Assembly: GCF_022201045.2 (NCBI RefSeq)
Contig: NC_068560.1
Coordinates: 35,365,001-35,429,000 of the forward strand
Length of the DNA stretch: 64,000 nucleotides
Direction: 5' to 3'
From: Citrus sinensis
Taxonomy: Eukaryota; Streptophyta; Magnoliopsida; Sapindales; Rutaceae
Positions 36,701 through 48,800 of the stretch are shown one piece after another. Numbering within the stretch: the first letter of the stretch is position 1; each line of letters begins with the position of its first letter. The position numbers were made by a program, and so were the translations under genes. The notes under the pieces were generated by a model. That model had not been told where the DNA came from, ran no database searches, and worked only from the letters and a program-made list of their open reading frames with translations.

Positions 36701-39700
36701 GCAACTACAGTTTGCAAAGAAACTGTGGGCATGCTCAAAGATAAGTGAAACAATTCCTCAGAAACTCAATTTTTAAATTAGTATTTCCAGTGGTAATACC
36801 TTGTTGGGTCCAGGATTTAATGATTTTTTTAATGGTGGGAGATGCAACTAGTTGGTGAGTTTTTTCCCCATTACCCTCCAAAGAAAATGATTAGGCATAA
36901 GTATAAAGAATATACCTGTCTAGCAATGACATTACTCTGCTCACGAATGAAACCAACAGGCTGGATAACACGATTAGAATCGGCAATTTTCATCAGAATT
37001 CAAATTTACAGAAAGGAGTGATTTGATTTATAACTCAAATTGCATATGTGAAAATTCACAAAGATAGGAGGAAAGAGATCAAATACTTACTGACTGGGGG
37101 TAGCAGACATCAACTACTGCATAACGGTTCTCCTAAAACGTCAACAGATGCAATTAGCTATAGGAGAAACACAGCCTAGCTAAATGAATCAAAAATAACA
37201 TAAAATGCTAAAAATACAGAAGTTAAAAGATTGGAATCCTGAACCAGCCTCAGATTCTAAGGTTTTCCCAGATTCTTCTTTCTTTTTCATCCAGCTTGAT
37301 TTGGATATGGTCCTTAGTTAATTCTGTCATTTTGGGGATTTCCCTGCAAACCTTTGTCTCATTTTCACTGATTATACTTTATACAGAGAATTAACTGAAA
37401 ATCTTTTGGTTTTCTTTACAGTACAGACGATTTTTGTTATCGCAGACCACTCATTCCATTTTGTAATCTTTTTCTTTACTTCTTCAATAAATATTATACA
37501 TTTTCCATTCTTTTAAAAAATTATAATAAAAGTTCCACAACCAGATAATGGCAGCACTTATTTCAATAGTGAACCATGAGCAAAACTCAAAGCACAGATC
37601 ACTGGAACATCAGGAACATAAGAACATGTAACGACTGCCCACCATAATCATAAATTCACTTTATCAAAAAGTGGGTAAGTTATTCAAATTGGACTACACC
37701 TATCGGGTCATATGCACAAGTATCTAGGTTGTCAACAGCACTGCCACTTTTAAACCTGACTTAGGACTGTACGTAAAACAGAATTACAAATATATAAAAT
37801 CAACAATCACCAGTTGCCTCATGCAGAAATGTCCCAGAATCCTCTCTTAACAAGTATTTTACTATAAATACTTTGCTCTGAAAGAACAACTATAGCATTT
37901 TAAAGACATTTCAAATCTGAAATATGGATGGGAGAGAGAGAAAAATGTTACCTGCTCAAAACCAAGCACAAGATTTGCCCACTCAATATCCCTCGTAATA
38001 AGCAAATTGGACCGTGCAAGAAGAGGTGCAACCTGGACCCAAAATAATCCAGAAATAGCAGATGAAAATGTTAATTTTAGCTGCAAGCCTAAAAATGTTG
38101 AACTTTGAATAGTAGAATCATATAAGGCAAATGCATAATTTTGCCTATTTATGAATGCGCTCATGAGAAAACTATAAGAACACATACAGTCATGGATGCA
38201 AGCAGATAGTGACTAATGAAGTGAACAGATTCTTGACCCATACACCAAGTTTCCAAAGCATCATATGTATATGTTGGCTATTTTTTTGACAAAACAAAGC
38301 AAACAGTAAGACAATCATCTAAACTAAAGAATTACCTATATGCAGCATCAAAGTTACTGGTTCACAACTGAAGTCAACAAATCACTTTCACATCAACATT
38401 TGCAATAACCCATTACAGAACCGATAAAGGCAATGGGGAACAAGTTTAGAAGGTCATGCGCCACAAGTCTGATCAAGCTGAGATTTGGGTAGCTGTAAAG
38501 CCAAATGCATGGCACAAACACTCAATGGAAGCACCCACTAAACTTGAGCATGGCTAAAGCACGCATTATCATAATAAAGCTCCTTTTTCCAGCAGAATAA
38601 TGAAAAATGCAAGAATGCAGACATCAATTCAGGTTAAAGAATGCTCCATAATGACCATGTGATTACAGAAGGAATCAGTAAGTACTGTTGAAAATATCAA
38701 TTAAAAAAAAAAAGGCTAGTTCAGGTGAGCTGCTTTGTTTAGCTTATAAGGTAAAAAACTTCATTGTTATTGACAAAAGCAGACTCCAACAAAGCATAAA
38801 AGTAATCAAAGAGACTGAATAAACCTAAAATAATTTCTCTAATTTGAGCTAATAATTCCTTCATGAACAAAAGGTAAAGAGAGATTTTAGAATGAATCAA
38901 AAACATTGTACTGATTTGACAAATATCAACATGTCAATGAACTTGTGGGGGGGGGGGGGAATCACTCGGTGCATCTTGCTTTTCTGACTGCAATTTTGTG
39001 AACTTATTATCCTACCCAAATATCAGTTACTTATTAGTATGAGGACACACTACCTAATTAGTGCAGCCTCAATATCCAACAATACTAAATTCAACTTTAA
39101 TTTAGAATATTGATAGTTGGTATTAAGAATACGAATCCTCCCCAATGGAAGTCAGATAAGCTTCCTTTTACTTTTAAGCTCATGGACTAGAAACCTGGGA
39201 GGAGAAAAAAGAAACGCAATGAAACAGGAACAGAAAGAAAACAATTAACATGCACCTACAATCTTATCCATGAACGCGTGGTATGTCATGTTGAATAGAC
39301 ACAAATATATCAAGCTAGTATAACCTCTAAACTATATACTCTTGAAGATCATTATCTTTGAGGACACAGAGGACCTTATCAAGGCATTCCATAATTGAAA
39401 TTGTTGACGAGACACACATATAAAAGAGGCCTTTTTTTCTTTCTTTTTCCATTTTGACATGCTCGCACAGAAGGCCTCTTAACCTACCACCAATAGTTAG
39501 GAGAAGCAATGAAATTGCTTTCCAAATGGCTAACTTCAGCTATTGTAATGCTACAATTACTATAGTGACAGAAGAAAATCAGATGCAATTGGCAAAACAT
39601 AATCACACAAGGAGCTAAAAAGAAGTACTACAAACCAAAGAACCTTAATAGGTAAATATATAAATTCATAAAATAACAAATTAATAGCAAAATACCTACA

Positions 39701-40234
39701 CAGATTTACCTCCTCCAGGGATGCCGGTTCCAGAAAACCAGAGATAGTCTGGCTAACAGGTGGTTGCCCTAAAATTGGTTTACCCTTGTCCAAAGGTTTT
39801 TCTTCTGTAACAGTTGCACCTGAAAACCATCTTCCAAATGGTCGAGGATCATAAATTGATTCATCAATATTCTTGTACCTAACAACTTTTCTTCTTTTTT
39901 CTCTTGAACTTTGCCTTCTCCTATCACTAATCCAGAGCTGTACGAGAAAGTCTCTATTCAATTGAGCATCACCTCGAACATCATGACCAAAACATCGTTT
40001 TGACTGAAAGAAACTGCCTTTGTATCTATATACAAGACTTCTTTCTAAGACTGAATCAGTAAGTCCATTAGTCCCGAACCTCTCCAGATGTTGCAACGAC
40101 ATCGTAGAAAAATATTCTGGTTGAAAAACTCCAAGCTTTAGAGTTTTAAAAATACCATTATGTCTATTATTTGCAGTGGCGGAACAAGATGATAAGATTT
40201 TCTCAACCTTGGAAAGATAGCGTGAACCCATCAT
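33757..40234 (-). CDS. Phospholipid scramblase family protein (AIM25-like)
   Basis: Member of the scramblase family (calcium-stimulated bidirectional phospholipid movement in animals). Plant and yeast relatives are called altered inheritance rate of mitochondria protein 25. Eleven exons on the minus strand: 39710-40234, 37952-38032, 37091-37132, 36916-36960, 36532-36597, 36366-36422, 36199-36260, 35288-35408, 34339-34416, 34150-34256, 33757-33787. They join in frame to 404 aa. The start is the ATG at 40234 (a second ATG follows directly). The N-terminal third is Arg/Lys- and Ser-rich, perhaps a mitochondrial presequence, ending in DPRPFGRWF. The scramblase core runs from VAPLLARSNLLITRDIEWA through RRPFVAYITDGMGNELFR, RRPFWWITSSIYAEI, FAVVENPGFWNWTF and IDRDWRGFGFE to DNDYFSRHGGWGIPFVAVGE. 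The exon 8 donor (GAG|GTTGTC) is weak but needed for continuity. A 5' UTR intron is likely. Confidence 0.92.
38947..38959. repeat. Poly-G tract in scramblase intron 1
   Basis: Thirteen consecutive G within the first coding intron. No function is implied. Confidence 0.9.
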
Positions 40235-40283
40235 CAAATTCAACCACAAAATGCCACAGCACTAAAAATGCAATCAATAAATG

Positions 40284-41060
40284 CCTCAGACTGCATCAGA
40301 AAGAGAAAAATAAATCAATTAGAAGGAAGTTTTTAACTCAAACAAAACAAAAAAGGAATGAATATCATGTCATAAAATTTATATTTACAACTGTTAGAAT
40401 CAATTGATTAATTAAGGGAGTAATCATCATGACATTAGGCACAACTCAAAGAAATCCACAATGGTTGGTTGTCTTATTCTCAAACACCACCTTCGTTTTA
40501 GGCTTTAATAATAAACACCAATTATACAGATCTTGGGAAACATCAGGACACCCAAAGACCGATTACAATTCACTATTTCAATCCTTGTCATCTAGTATTT
40601 GGCGCCAATTTTCTTTGATAAATGAATTTCAGTGAGTCTTTAGTCTGTAGAGGCATTAAAAGTTAACTGTAAACCCCGGATCCTTAGCAAGATTACACAA
40701 ATGTTTAGGGCATTGCTACAAATAAATCTTTTCTGTTGGTAATAATCACGAGAAAAGAGTAAAAACTTGCCAGGTAAACCTTCACAATGTTTCATTCGCA
40801 AATTGTTGAAAACTAAAAGCCGAATAAAACGACGATAGTTCAATTGCGTAAAGAATTTCACCGAAATATCCAATTTCTCAGCATAAATCAACAACAGAAT
40901 AAAATGAAGAAATAAAATAACGGCGAAGCATTATATAACTAAGGATAGGGAGCAAGGAAAAGCGATTACCTTTGCCCTTCCCAGTAGCTGATTGAGAGAA
41001 TGATCGGAAGCAAAATTGAATAATGAGGGAAGTTCTTCGAAAAATTTAAAAATAAAAATT
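40284..41060 (-). promoter_or_regulatory. 5' UTR exon, leader intron and promoter edge of the scramblase gene
   Basis: On the minus strand, sequence around 41060-40971 ends in GGGCAAAG followed by GTAATC, a good donor. A pyrimidine-rich tract and TGATGCAG near 40284-40291 give a plausible acceptor about 50 nt before the start codon. This suggests an untranslated first exon and a 0.68-kb leader intron. The ORFs in the interval are shadows. The transcription start itself is not visible. Confidence 0.5.
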
Positions 41061-41142
41061 AAGAACCGAGTGACAAGCAGAGAAAACAGACCAAAACGGC
41101 GCCGGTTTTCTACGTTCTCGTTTCAAAGCGTCATTTTTTTTT

Positions 41143-41587
41143 GGGTTAATTCCGTCCTGCCCCCAAATGTTTCAACATATTTCACTGCACACCCAAATGT
41201 TTTAACAATGCTCAATCCACACCCAAATTCGTTAATTTGACCATTTATTCTAACGGTCAAAGGGTAAATTTGGAAGTTCATGCCCTAAATATTATTTGAT
41301 AATGATAAATTAAATTTATTTGATAAATTAATTGATGGGATTATTATTAATTACTTTTAATTAAGAATTTTTAATGTAAATATTAATTATTGGATTAACA
41401 TTTTATCTCATTTAATTCTTTTCTAATTCAAGATAAGGGGTATTTTAGATATTTCATTAACTTTCAAATAGTTCCGTTAAAAATAACGGTCAAAGTAACG
41501 GAATTGGGTGCGTGGTGGACAATGTCGAAACTTTTGGGTGCTCAGTGGAAAATGTTGAAAGATTTGGGGGTTAGGTGGAAATAACCC
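41143..41587. mobile_element. Long-TIR MITE (Mutator type) upstream of the scramblase gene
   Basis: The element runs from GGGTTA to TAACCC with long inverted arms: left includes CCCCCAAATGTTTCAACATA, right complement includes CCCCCAAATCTTTCAACATT. Both arms also carry the CACCCAAA and TTTGACC-ACGGTC blocks. It is flanked by a T9 run (41134-41142) and a T10 run (41588-41597), consistent with a 9-bp duplication of a T tract. It lies within about 100 bp of the predicted scramblase leader. Confidence 0.8.
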
Positions 41588-41818
41588 TTTTTTTTTTGGG
41601 ATTTTGTTTCAGAGTATTAAACTCACTAATTCGGGAATAAAGTATTAATAGAAAATTGTTTTAGACACATATATCGTATCAAGTCCCATAAACGTGACAA
41701 GAGGCCGTTTAAAAGACAATTCCACAAAATTTTGATGGTTTAATATATTGTATCAGGGCCAATTCTCACGGTCGTTGGCTCAACTCTTGAGCTATCTGTT
41801 AAATAATAGTTAGAGCCA

Positions 41819-42014
41819 TGATCTTATGGAATCCACCAAAAGTTGAAATAATGAGTGAAATAATATTACTAAGTGATATTTTTATTATGGTATTGCATAA
41901 GATAAATTACTCAAAATGATTTTATGGAATCCACCAAAAGTTGAAATAACAAGTGAAATAATATTACAAAGTGATATTTTTATTATGGTATTGCATAAGA
42001 TAAATAACTCAAAA
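41819..42014. repeat. Tandem repeat, two 98-bp units
   Basis: The units are about 93-95% alike by eye, differing at ATGAG/CAAG, TACT/ACAAAG and AATTAC/AATAAC positions. Non-coding. Confidence 0.9.
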
Positions 42015-42547
42015 TTACTTTTCCATTAGATTGTATGAGATTTACAGCTAAAAAATTTCTTTCAAAATTATTAATAAAATAGATTATTAGTAAGATATCT
42101 CAAGCAATATAATATAAACTATATTCTTAAATAAAATCAAGGTTATTGGTACAAATAATCATCCACTTTTGATCTAAACTGTCACAAGCTTGTAAAGGTT
42201 TTCTCTGTGTATTAGAGTGGCAACTTGAGTGAAGACATGATTATTTGACATGCAATAAGCGAATTTGTGTTTGAAAAATTTGAGACAATTAATAATTGAT
42301 TCAAATTCATGTATGAGCACTATAATTTCCCAATTTGTTCATGACACAATTATTATTCAATTCTCCTTATATTAAACCAAATCATTTAAGTCTTGAAATG
42401 TCATATTATGACCATTTTCAGGTGTTAGTGCCCTTACTTTTTTAAATGCGAACATATTGTTAAGTCGTGCGGTTTAATAAAATAATTTTTCAATACATTA
42501 TCCGTATAGTTTAATAGCATTTTACACTTATTTTATTAAACTACACT

Positions 42548-42550
<3 letters not shown>

Positions 42551-42610
<60 letters not shown>
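42551..42610. repeat. (AT)n microsatellite
   Basis: About 30 uninterrupted AT units, ending in ACACG. Confidence 0.97.
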
Positions 42611-42614
<4 letters not shown>

Positions 42615-42820
42615 GTTTAATAATTTTATTTAATTATTTATTAAAGATCCATTTTCTATTTATCGTATATAATTAATATAGATGAGTTTTTATTTATTTA
42701 CGGTATAATATTTATTATTTGCCACTTACACATCTCCATTTTATGGTGGCGGTTGGTCATGCACTCACCTACGTTTATGTGTGCGTGCGTGTGCATTGAA
42801 CACATCTAATTATCCTTTCC

Positions 42821-42830
42821 ATATATACAT
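42821..42830 (+). promoter_or_regulatory. Possible TATA box of the MADS gene
   Basis: ATATATACAT lies 59-68 bp before the ATG, following CCTTTCC. The placement suits a short leader, but AT-rich surroundings make it weak evidence. Confidence 0.35.
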
Positions 42831-42888
42831 AATTGTTCAATTTTTGCATATCTTGTCTATTCCTTCTTTGAAATTTCAATTCTAAACA

Positions 42889-43422
42889 ATGGGGAGAAGG
42901 AGGGTACAGCATGAATTGATTTCAAAGGAATCTGTCAGGAAAGTGACTTTCAAGAAAAGAAGGGCTGGATTGAAGAAGAAACTGAGTGAGCTTACCACCC
43001 TCTGTGGAGTTACTGCATGTGCTATCATCTGCGCTTCTTTTGACCATCAACCTGAAATTTGGCCTTCTCCAGCTGAGGCAGCCCGCGTGCTAGACAAGTT
43101 CAACAATTTCCCTATCAAAAGAAGAGGTAAATATATGATGGATCAAAATACCTTTCTTAGTAAGAAGATATCCAACTTGTTCGAGAGAACGCGAAAAGAA
43201 AGAAAGAAAAATCGTGGGCTTGAGATGGATCTAATGTTTACTCAATGCTTGGCTGGTAAAGATATGAACAATTTCGATTGTTTGGAAGATCTGAAACACC
43301 TAGATCATCTGCTGAAAGAAAAGATCAAGGTTATTGCCGATAAGATTGAATGTGAAATGGGTCTCAAATCTAACCCAGCCAATACTGATGGTCATAATAT
43401 ACGTCCAACAAAAGGAGGATAG
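42889..43422 (+). CDS. Type I (M-gamma) MADS-box protein, AGL80-like
   Basis: Nuclear DNA-binding protein of the type I M-gamma MADS group. Arabidopsis relatives act mostly in the female gametophyte and endosperm. Single exon, 177 aa, in keeping with type I genes. The MADS domain is at residues 1-60: the start MGRRRVQHELI replaces the more common MTRKKVKLAYI, followed by RKVTFKKRRAGLKKKLSELT, then LCGVTACAIICASF. PEIWPSP is the M-gamma hallmark after the MADS domain. There is no K domain, only basic and helical sequence (FERTRKERKKNRGLEMD). The protein is shorter than many AGL80-type proteins but has no internal lesion. The neighbour on the other strand is the LEA/DUF4149 gene. Confidence 0.9.
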   Translation: MGRRRVQHELISKESVRKVTFKKRRAGLKKKLSELTTLCGVTACAIICASFDHQPEIWPSPAEAARVLDKFNNFPIKRRGKYMMDQNTFLSKKISNLFERTRKERKKNRGLEMDLMFTQCLAGKDMNNFDCLEDLKHLDHLLKEKIKVIADKIECEMGLKSNPANTDGHNIRPTKGG

Positions 43423-43849
43423 CAAATGGACCGACTGCAGATGAGAGAAACCCAAATGTGCTACTCCCAGTTTTTTTTTTTTTTTAAATAAATAAAGATG
43501 CTCTCTTTTCTCGAACAAATTTAGTTGAATATCAAGCACGATCTTTCATATTTAGCAATTAATGTTTTTGTGTAGGTTCAGTTCCGATATCATGATTGAT
43601 TTATTGCTGTTAGTAGTTCTTCATTTCAGATGCTCGAAGCCCTGGTCACACTATGCCTCTACTTGTCTCTTCTAGTTGTGAATCGTCCGTTTGATTACAA
43701 CCCAGTCTTCGTTTATTTACAGTATTTCCGAAAAGTAACATGTACACAATCCACAATCCAAACTTCTATAGCGTGGCCTGTAACAAAAACATCCTGACCA
43801 AAATTACATAAAACTTCATAAACACCCCCGAGAGCACAGCTTCGTATGA
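43423..43849. other. Convergent spacer between MADS and LEA/DUF4149 genes
   Basis: Holds the 3' ends of both transcripts, including a T-run at 43471-43484 followed by AAATAAATAAAG. No gene or element recognised. Confidence 0.5.
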
Positions 43850-45347
43850 TCAATAACAAGTCGTGTGAAGGCTCTGACCCAAATAAACAAGATGCCAAGT
43901 GAGTGACATCAGAGTGATTAAGTTTAGGATCGAAGAATATGTATTCAGCGTCTTCAGCCTCTCGCTCAATTTAACCATTTTCGTTCGGAGCTCCTCCTGC
44001 CCTGGGCTCACCGGGACTGGTGCCGGACCCTCTGCTCTGCGCTCAGTGGCTGTTCCTTGCTCGGTCTCGGTCACCCTGCTAGTTTCACCAATTTGGCTCT
44101 CTCTCCCTTTCCCTTCTTCTTTCTCAACTTTCATCCTCTCGAACATCACCTGCAAGATACAGTAATTATTTGCATCGAAACACAAAAAGCAATAACTATT
44201 AACTCCGAATAAACTAATTAGTTTCCACTGTTGAGGGCCAGTAGTATACCTTAGTGGCTAAAGGCTCCAAGTAGATGGAATTGATAAGAACCATCAAAAT
44301 GGAAGCCAAAAGATTGAATCCTTGAAACATTCCAGCCTTGGTTGAGAACAACTGCGGCATATGTCCCAACAAAGCCCAGCCAATACTACAGGCTATGTCC
44401 CTGAAGTAAACAGGGTATATCTTGCTTTGCACCATTCCAAACTGGTGCCTCGGCAGAGCCCCGGCCAATACATAACTGGATATGAACGTAACCCACACAC
44501 TCATCCCATAAGCCGTAGAAAATCCCAGCAGATTAATTACACCCATCAAGGCATTCAGCGTCTCAGGAATACCCAAGTATCTCAAAAAGCCATAAGAATA
44601 CTGACCGATCCATTTGGCAGCATGCTCAGTGCCTTGTCTCGCTTCTTTTGCTTTCTCCTCAACACTCTCACAGACATTCTCCACTTGCTCGGACACGTTC
44701 CTTGCAATATCTCCTCTGATCGTTGTGCCTATAGCCCTTGCATCTTTTAGGTTCTCTCTCGCTTCGTAAGCCTTCTGTGACGCAGTTTCTTTGGCTTTCC
44801 CTAATGCATCTTTTGCAGCCTCTTTGGCCTCATGAGCCTTATCTGAAGCAGTCTCCTTGGCTTTACCATATGCGTCTCGTACAGCATCTTTGGCCTCACA
44901 ATCCATCTTCTTTTTGGTATCAATAAAATCGTGCCCCGTCTTTGATAGAACCTCCTTCGCCTCATGTGCCGTGCCTTTGTGTGGTGCCGGCACCTCGTGA
45001 GAAGCACCGGAGAGACTGCCCTTGGCTTTCTCAAGTGCACCGGCAATCTTGTGCTTGCATTTCCCATATGCATCGCATATAAGCTCTCCGGGACCAGCAC
45101 CTTTGTCGTAGGGTTTAGACCCTTGACCAATATCCGGAAGCAAGGAGGAGGCTTGTTTGATGGTGTCCTCAGCGTTGTTTAAAGCATCAGCAGCAGCGGA
45201 GAACATTTTTTCCTCAATATCTGAAGCAGGGGAAGCAGTCTTGGGGATGTGATATCGGTCATGGTCTGGTGGTGAGATTGATACTTTAGTGTTGTGTCTG
45301 CCGTGCTCATCATACTCAACAACCACAACTCTGTGCCCTTCTTTCAT
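43850..45347 (-). CDS. LEA-repeat / DUF4149 (TMEM205-like) membrane protein
   Basis: Two exons (44250-45347 and 43850-44149) joined AAG|GTG give 465 aa from the first in-frame ATG (MKEGHRVVVVEYDEHG). The N-terminal half has LEA-like 11-mer amphipathic repeats rich in Ala, Lys and Glu (around residues 150-240, for example AKDAVRDAYGKAKETASDKA). The C-terminal half has about four hydrophobic segments of the DUF4149/TMEM205 type (FLRYLGIPETLNALMGVI; GMSVWVTFISSYVLAGALP; IACSIGWALLGHMP; LLASILMVLINSIYLEP). It ends in a charged tail. Arabidopsis At1g22600 and At1g72100 are the likely relatives, and the usual N-terminal signal peptide should precede this ATG. A signal-peptide-like ORF does start at 45456 but in another frame (see findings). 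A Copia element sits directly upstream, so expression is doubtful. Function is unknown; stress or seed desiccation is inferred from LEA repeats. Confidence 0.82.
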
Positions 45348-45411
45348 CACTATCACTTCTTCCTTGTTGTTCTCTTTTTCTAGGCTTGGACTTGGAGACC
45401 ACACTCCTGCC

Positions 45412-45456
45412 TGCTGCCAGTGAACTCGCTACAAGACATATTGCAACCAAATTCAT
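45412..45456 (-). pseudogene. Out-of-frame signal-peptide segment of the LEA/DUF4149 gene
   Basis: From ATG at 45456 the sequence reads MNLVAICLVASSLAA, a plausible signal peptide. The mature frame GVWSPSPSLEKE would follow directly were it not for an extra GGCA within CAGCAGGCAGGAG (plus-strand TGCC at 45408-45411). The alternative is that an acceptor at 45429-45430 (TTGTAG) starts an exon and the true first exon lies further upstream. Confidence 0.5.
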
Positions 45457-45484
45457 CACTTTTGGATCAACGTTTGTTTCCGCT

Positions 45485-45837
45485 TGAAAGAAATTAAGAG
45501 AAAATATTGTTTGGTTGCTGAGAAAATATCTTAGAAAAATTCCAGAGAACTTTTAGATTTCTTGTATTTATTTTTCTTAAAATGAAATGTTATGATTACA
45601 ACTTATTTATACTCAAAGCTCAAGGATTACTAAAGCTAATGACTAACTGATTCAGTAGAATCTACACATGCATAACCACAGCTCGATATACAGAGTAATC
45701 ACACCAGACTGTTAACTACTTGAGCTGAGGTGGCAGCTGAGCTGTCATTCTGCTTACATTCATCTGACGTCACCAGCTTGCTGGTTTTCCTTAGCTTGTG
45801 CAGCTTCCTCTTTTCTGTACAATGAGCTTCTTTAACA
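45485..45837 (-). repeat. 3' LTR of Copia element
   Basis: 353 bp, no indels relative to the 5' LTR. Its outer end lies 28 bp upstream of the LEA/DUF4149 signal-peptide ATG. Confidence 0.95.
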
Positions 45838-48800
45838 GCCCCCCTCAAACTTAAAGGACAAGAGTGAACATTGAGTTTGGCCCTCAAGTAATTAAACTGT
45901 ATGAAGGAAAGAGATTTAGTCATTATGTCTGCAACTTGATCTGCACTTGCTATATATTGAATGCTGAGCTCCTTATTAAGAACCTTGTTTCGAATAAAGT
46001 GTATGTCAATCTCAATGTGTTTTGTTCTGGAATGGTAAACTAGGTTCTTGGCCAATTCAGCTGCACTAATGTTATCACACCAAATAATAGGTTTAGCTGT
46101 GCAGCATACTCCAATTTCAGCAAACAAGGACTGCAGCCAAGTTAATTCTGCACTAGCTGATGCTAATGCCCTGTACTCACTCTCGGCACTTGACCTAGCT
46201 ATTACCCCTTGCTTTTTAGAAGACCATGATATAAGATTATTACCCAAGTAGATACAATATGCACTCACTGATTTTCTGTTATCTAAGTCACATGCCCAAT
46301 CAGCATCTGTAAATCCAGTAAGCTCCATATTGCCTTCTTTGATGAACTTTAAACTATAGTCCTGAGTGGCCTTTAGATATCTTAAAACCCTTTTACATGC
46401 CATGAGATGCTGTAGTGTAGGAGCAGATACATACTAACTGAGTTTGTTAACTGCAAAAGCAATCTCAGGTCTTGTCAAAACCAGATACTGCATGCTTCCA
46501 ACAATGCTTCTATAGTATGTGGGATCTTCAAGATAATGGCCAAACTGTCCTTGAACAAACTTCTGTAATTTCAGACCAGTGCTTAAAGGAGTATCAATGC
46601 CCTTACAATCAATCATATCAACCTTAGCTAACAAATCTCTGATGTATTTCCTCTGAGATAGAAATATGCAATCTTCATCATATAAGACTTCTATCCCAAG
46701 AAAATAAGATAAAATGCCAAGATCTTTTAAAGCAAAAGTTGAGCTTAGTGTTGCAATAAAATGTTCTAATTCAGCACTGCTAGGACCTGTAACCAAGATA
46801 TCATCCACATATATCAACACAAGAATCATAGAAGTATGACTCATTTTCAAAAACAGAGATGTATCTGAAGTAGTATTAGTGAATCCCAACTGCAGCAAAC
46901 AGCTCTTAAGTTTATCATACCAAGCTCGAGGAGCTTGTTTAAGTCCATAAAGAGACTTGTGCAGTTTACACACATAACCAGGCTTTGTGTTGTCAATAAA
47001 ACCTGTTGGCTGAGACATATAAACTTCTTCTGTCAAATCCCCATTGAGAAACGCATTATTGACATCAACTTGTCTAATCTTCCATTTGTTCATCACTGCT
47101 AAGCTTAATACTACTCTGACAGTTGCTGGTTTAATAACTGGACTAAAAGTTTCAAAGTAGTTTACTTCTGTAATTTGCTGAAAACCTTTGGCAACAAGCC
47201 TAGCTTTGTATTTGGCTACACTCCCATCAGTGTTATATTTAATCTTATACACCTACTTATTATCCACAATTTGTTGATCAGTCTCTTTAGGAACCAGAGA
47301 CCAAGTATCATTGTGAACTAAGGCATCATACTCATCTTGCATAGCTTTCACCCATCTGGAATCACTCGAAGCTTCTTGCACTGAATCTGGTTCTTTGTGA
47401 GTGAGAATGGCTGTATACACTTTTGGTTTAAAAATGCCAGATTTGCTTTTGATGGTCATAGGATGAATGTTGGATTGTATTTGGGGTGAGTCAACAGATG
47501 GAGTTAATGATGTTGTATTATCAGAAGCAGAGGCAGAAAAGAAATGTTGTGTATTAACAGGTAGATGAGTTTGAGAACTTACTTGTTGTGAATTTTGATC
47601 ATTTGTTGTTTGTGCAGGATTTTCTGAGTGAGTTGAGTTGCTGCTGTCAGGGTTTGCAGATAAGGAATAACCAGTGCTATTTTCAGTAAATGATTGAACA
47701 ACAGGCAAAGTGGAAAGATGATGTATTTGCTGAGGAGAAAATGAAGTAGAAGAAAAAGATGATGAAGATGACTCAGTGAAACAATGAAAACTGGAATCAG
47801 TAGAGTAAGGAAAAGTAAGTTCATCAAATATGACATGTCTTGCTATGTAGAGATGACCTGAAGGATGTAAGCACTTGTATCCTTTATGTGATGAACTATA
47901 TCCTAGAAAGATACATTTGCTGGAATGATAGTCAAATTTATGTTGGTTATAATCCCTCAAGTAAGGATAACATGTACAACCAAAACACTTAAGCATATCA
48001 TAGTTGGGTTGGTGTTTGAAAAGTTTCTCATAGGGAGACAAAAGTTTGAGAACAACAGAAGGCAATCTATTTATGATGTACACAGCTGTATGAAATGCTT
48101 CCCACCAAAATTTAAAGGGTAATTTAGATTGAGCTAGCAGTGTAAGTCTCATTTCAACAATATGCCTATGTTTTCTCTCAACCAATCTATTTTGATGATG
48201 AGTGTATGGGCAGGAGTGTCTAAAAATGATACTACACTAATTTAAGAACTCAGTGAAAGGTCTATACTCACCCCCCAATCAGATTGTAACTGCTTAATGG
48301 TGGTTTGAAACTGGTTTTTAACCTGTGTTTTGAAAAGCTTAAAGACATTTAGAGCTTCAGACTTAAGCTTTAAAGGGTAGATCCAGGTAAACCTGCTAAA
48401 ATCATCCATAAAACTAATATAATAGTGATATCCATCTCTAGTGTAGACAGGTGAGGGACCCCAGAGATCTGTATGTATCAGTTCTAAAAGCTTGGTTGTT
48501 TTGGTTGTGGATGAAGGGAAATGAAGCTTATGGCTTTTGCCCATTTGACAAGCTTCACAGATGTATTGCAGTGCTTGTTTTATTTGATTATCAGAAAAAT
48601 TTGCAGACTTGATATTTTTGAGAACATGCTTTAGGATATATTGATTGGGATGACCAAATCTATTATGAAACAAAGCAATTTTATTCACTGATGTTTTACA
48701 AGATAATGCAGTAGATGAATAACAAGACTTTGAATGGCTACAATCTGCATTATTAACATCAGTTACAGAATTAAAATGAAAACATGACAGCATTGACATT

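Larger units (their letters stand above)
41598..42820. other. Spacer between scramblase and MADS genes with simple repeats
   Basis: Holds two tandem 98-bp units (41819-41916 and 41917-42014, sharing TTATGGAATCCACCAAAAGT) and a long AT microsatellite. Otherwise AT-rich and unassigned. Confidence 0.6.

Noticed and set aside
41821-42014. Possible CRISPR-like repeat
   Set aside because: Only two adjacent 98-bp units without spacers, in a plant nuclear context; an ordinary tandem repeat.
44361-45182. Plus-strand ORFs across the LEA/DUF4149 gene
   Set aside because: Antisense shadows of the highly repetitive LEA exon.
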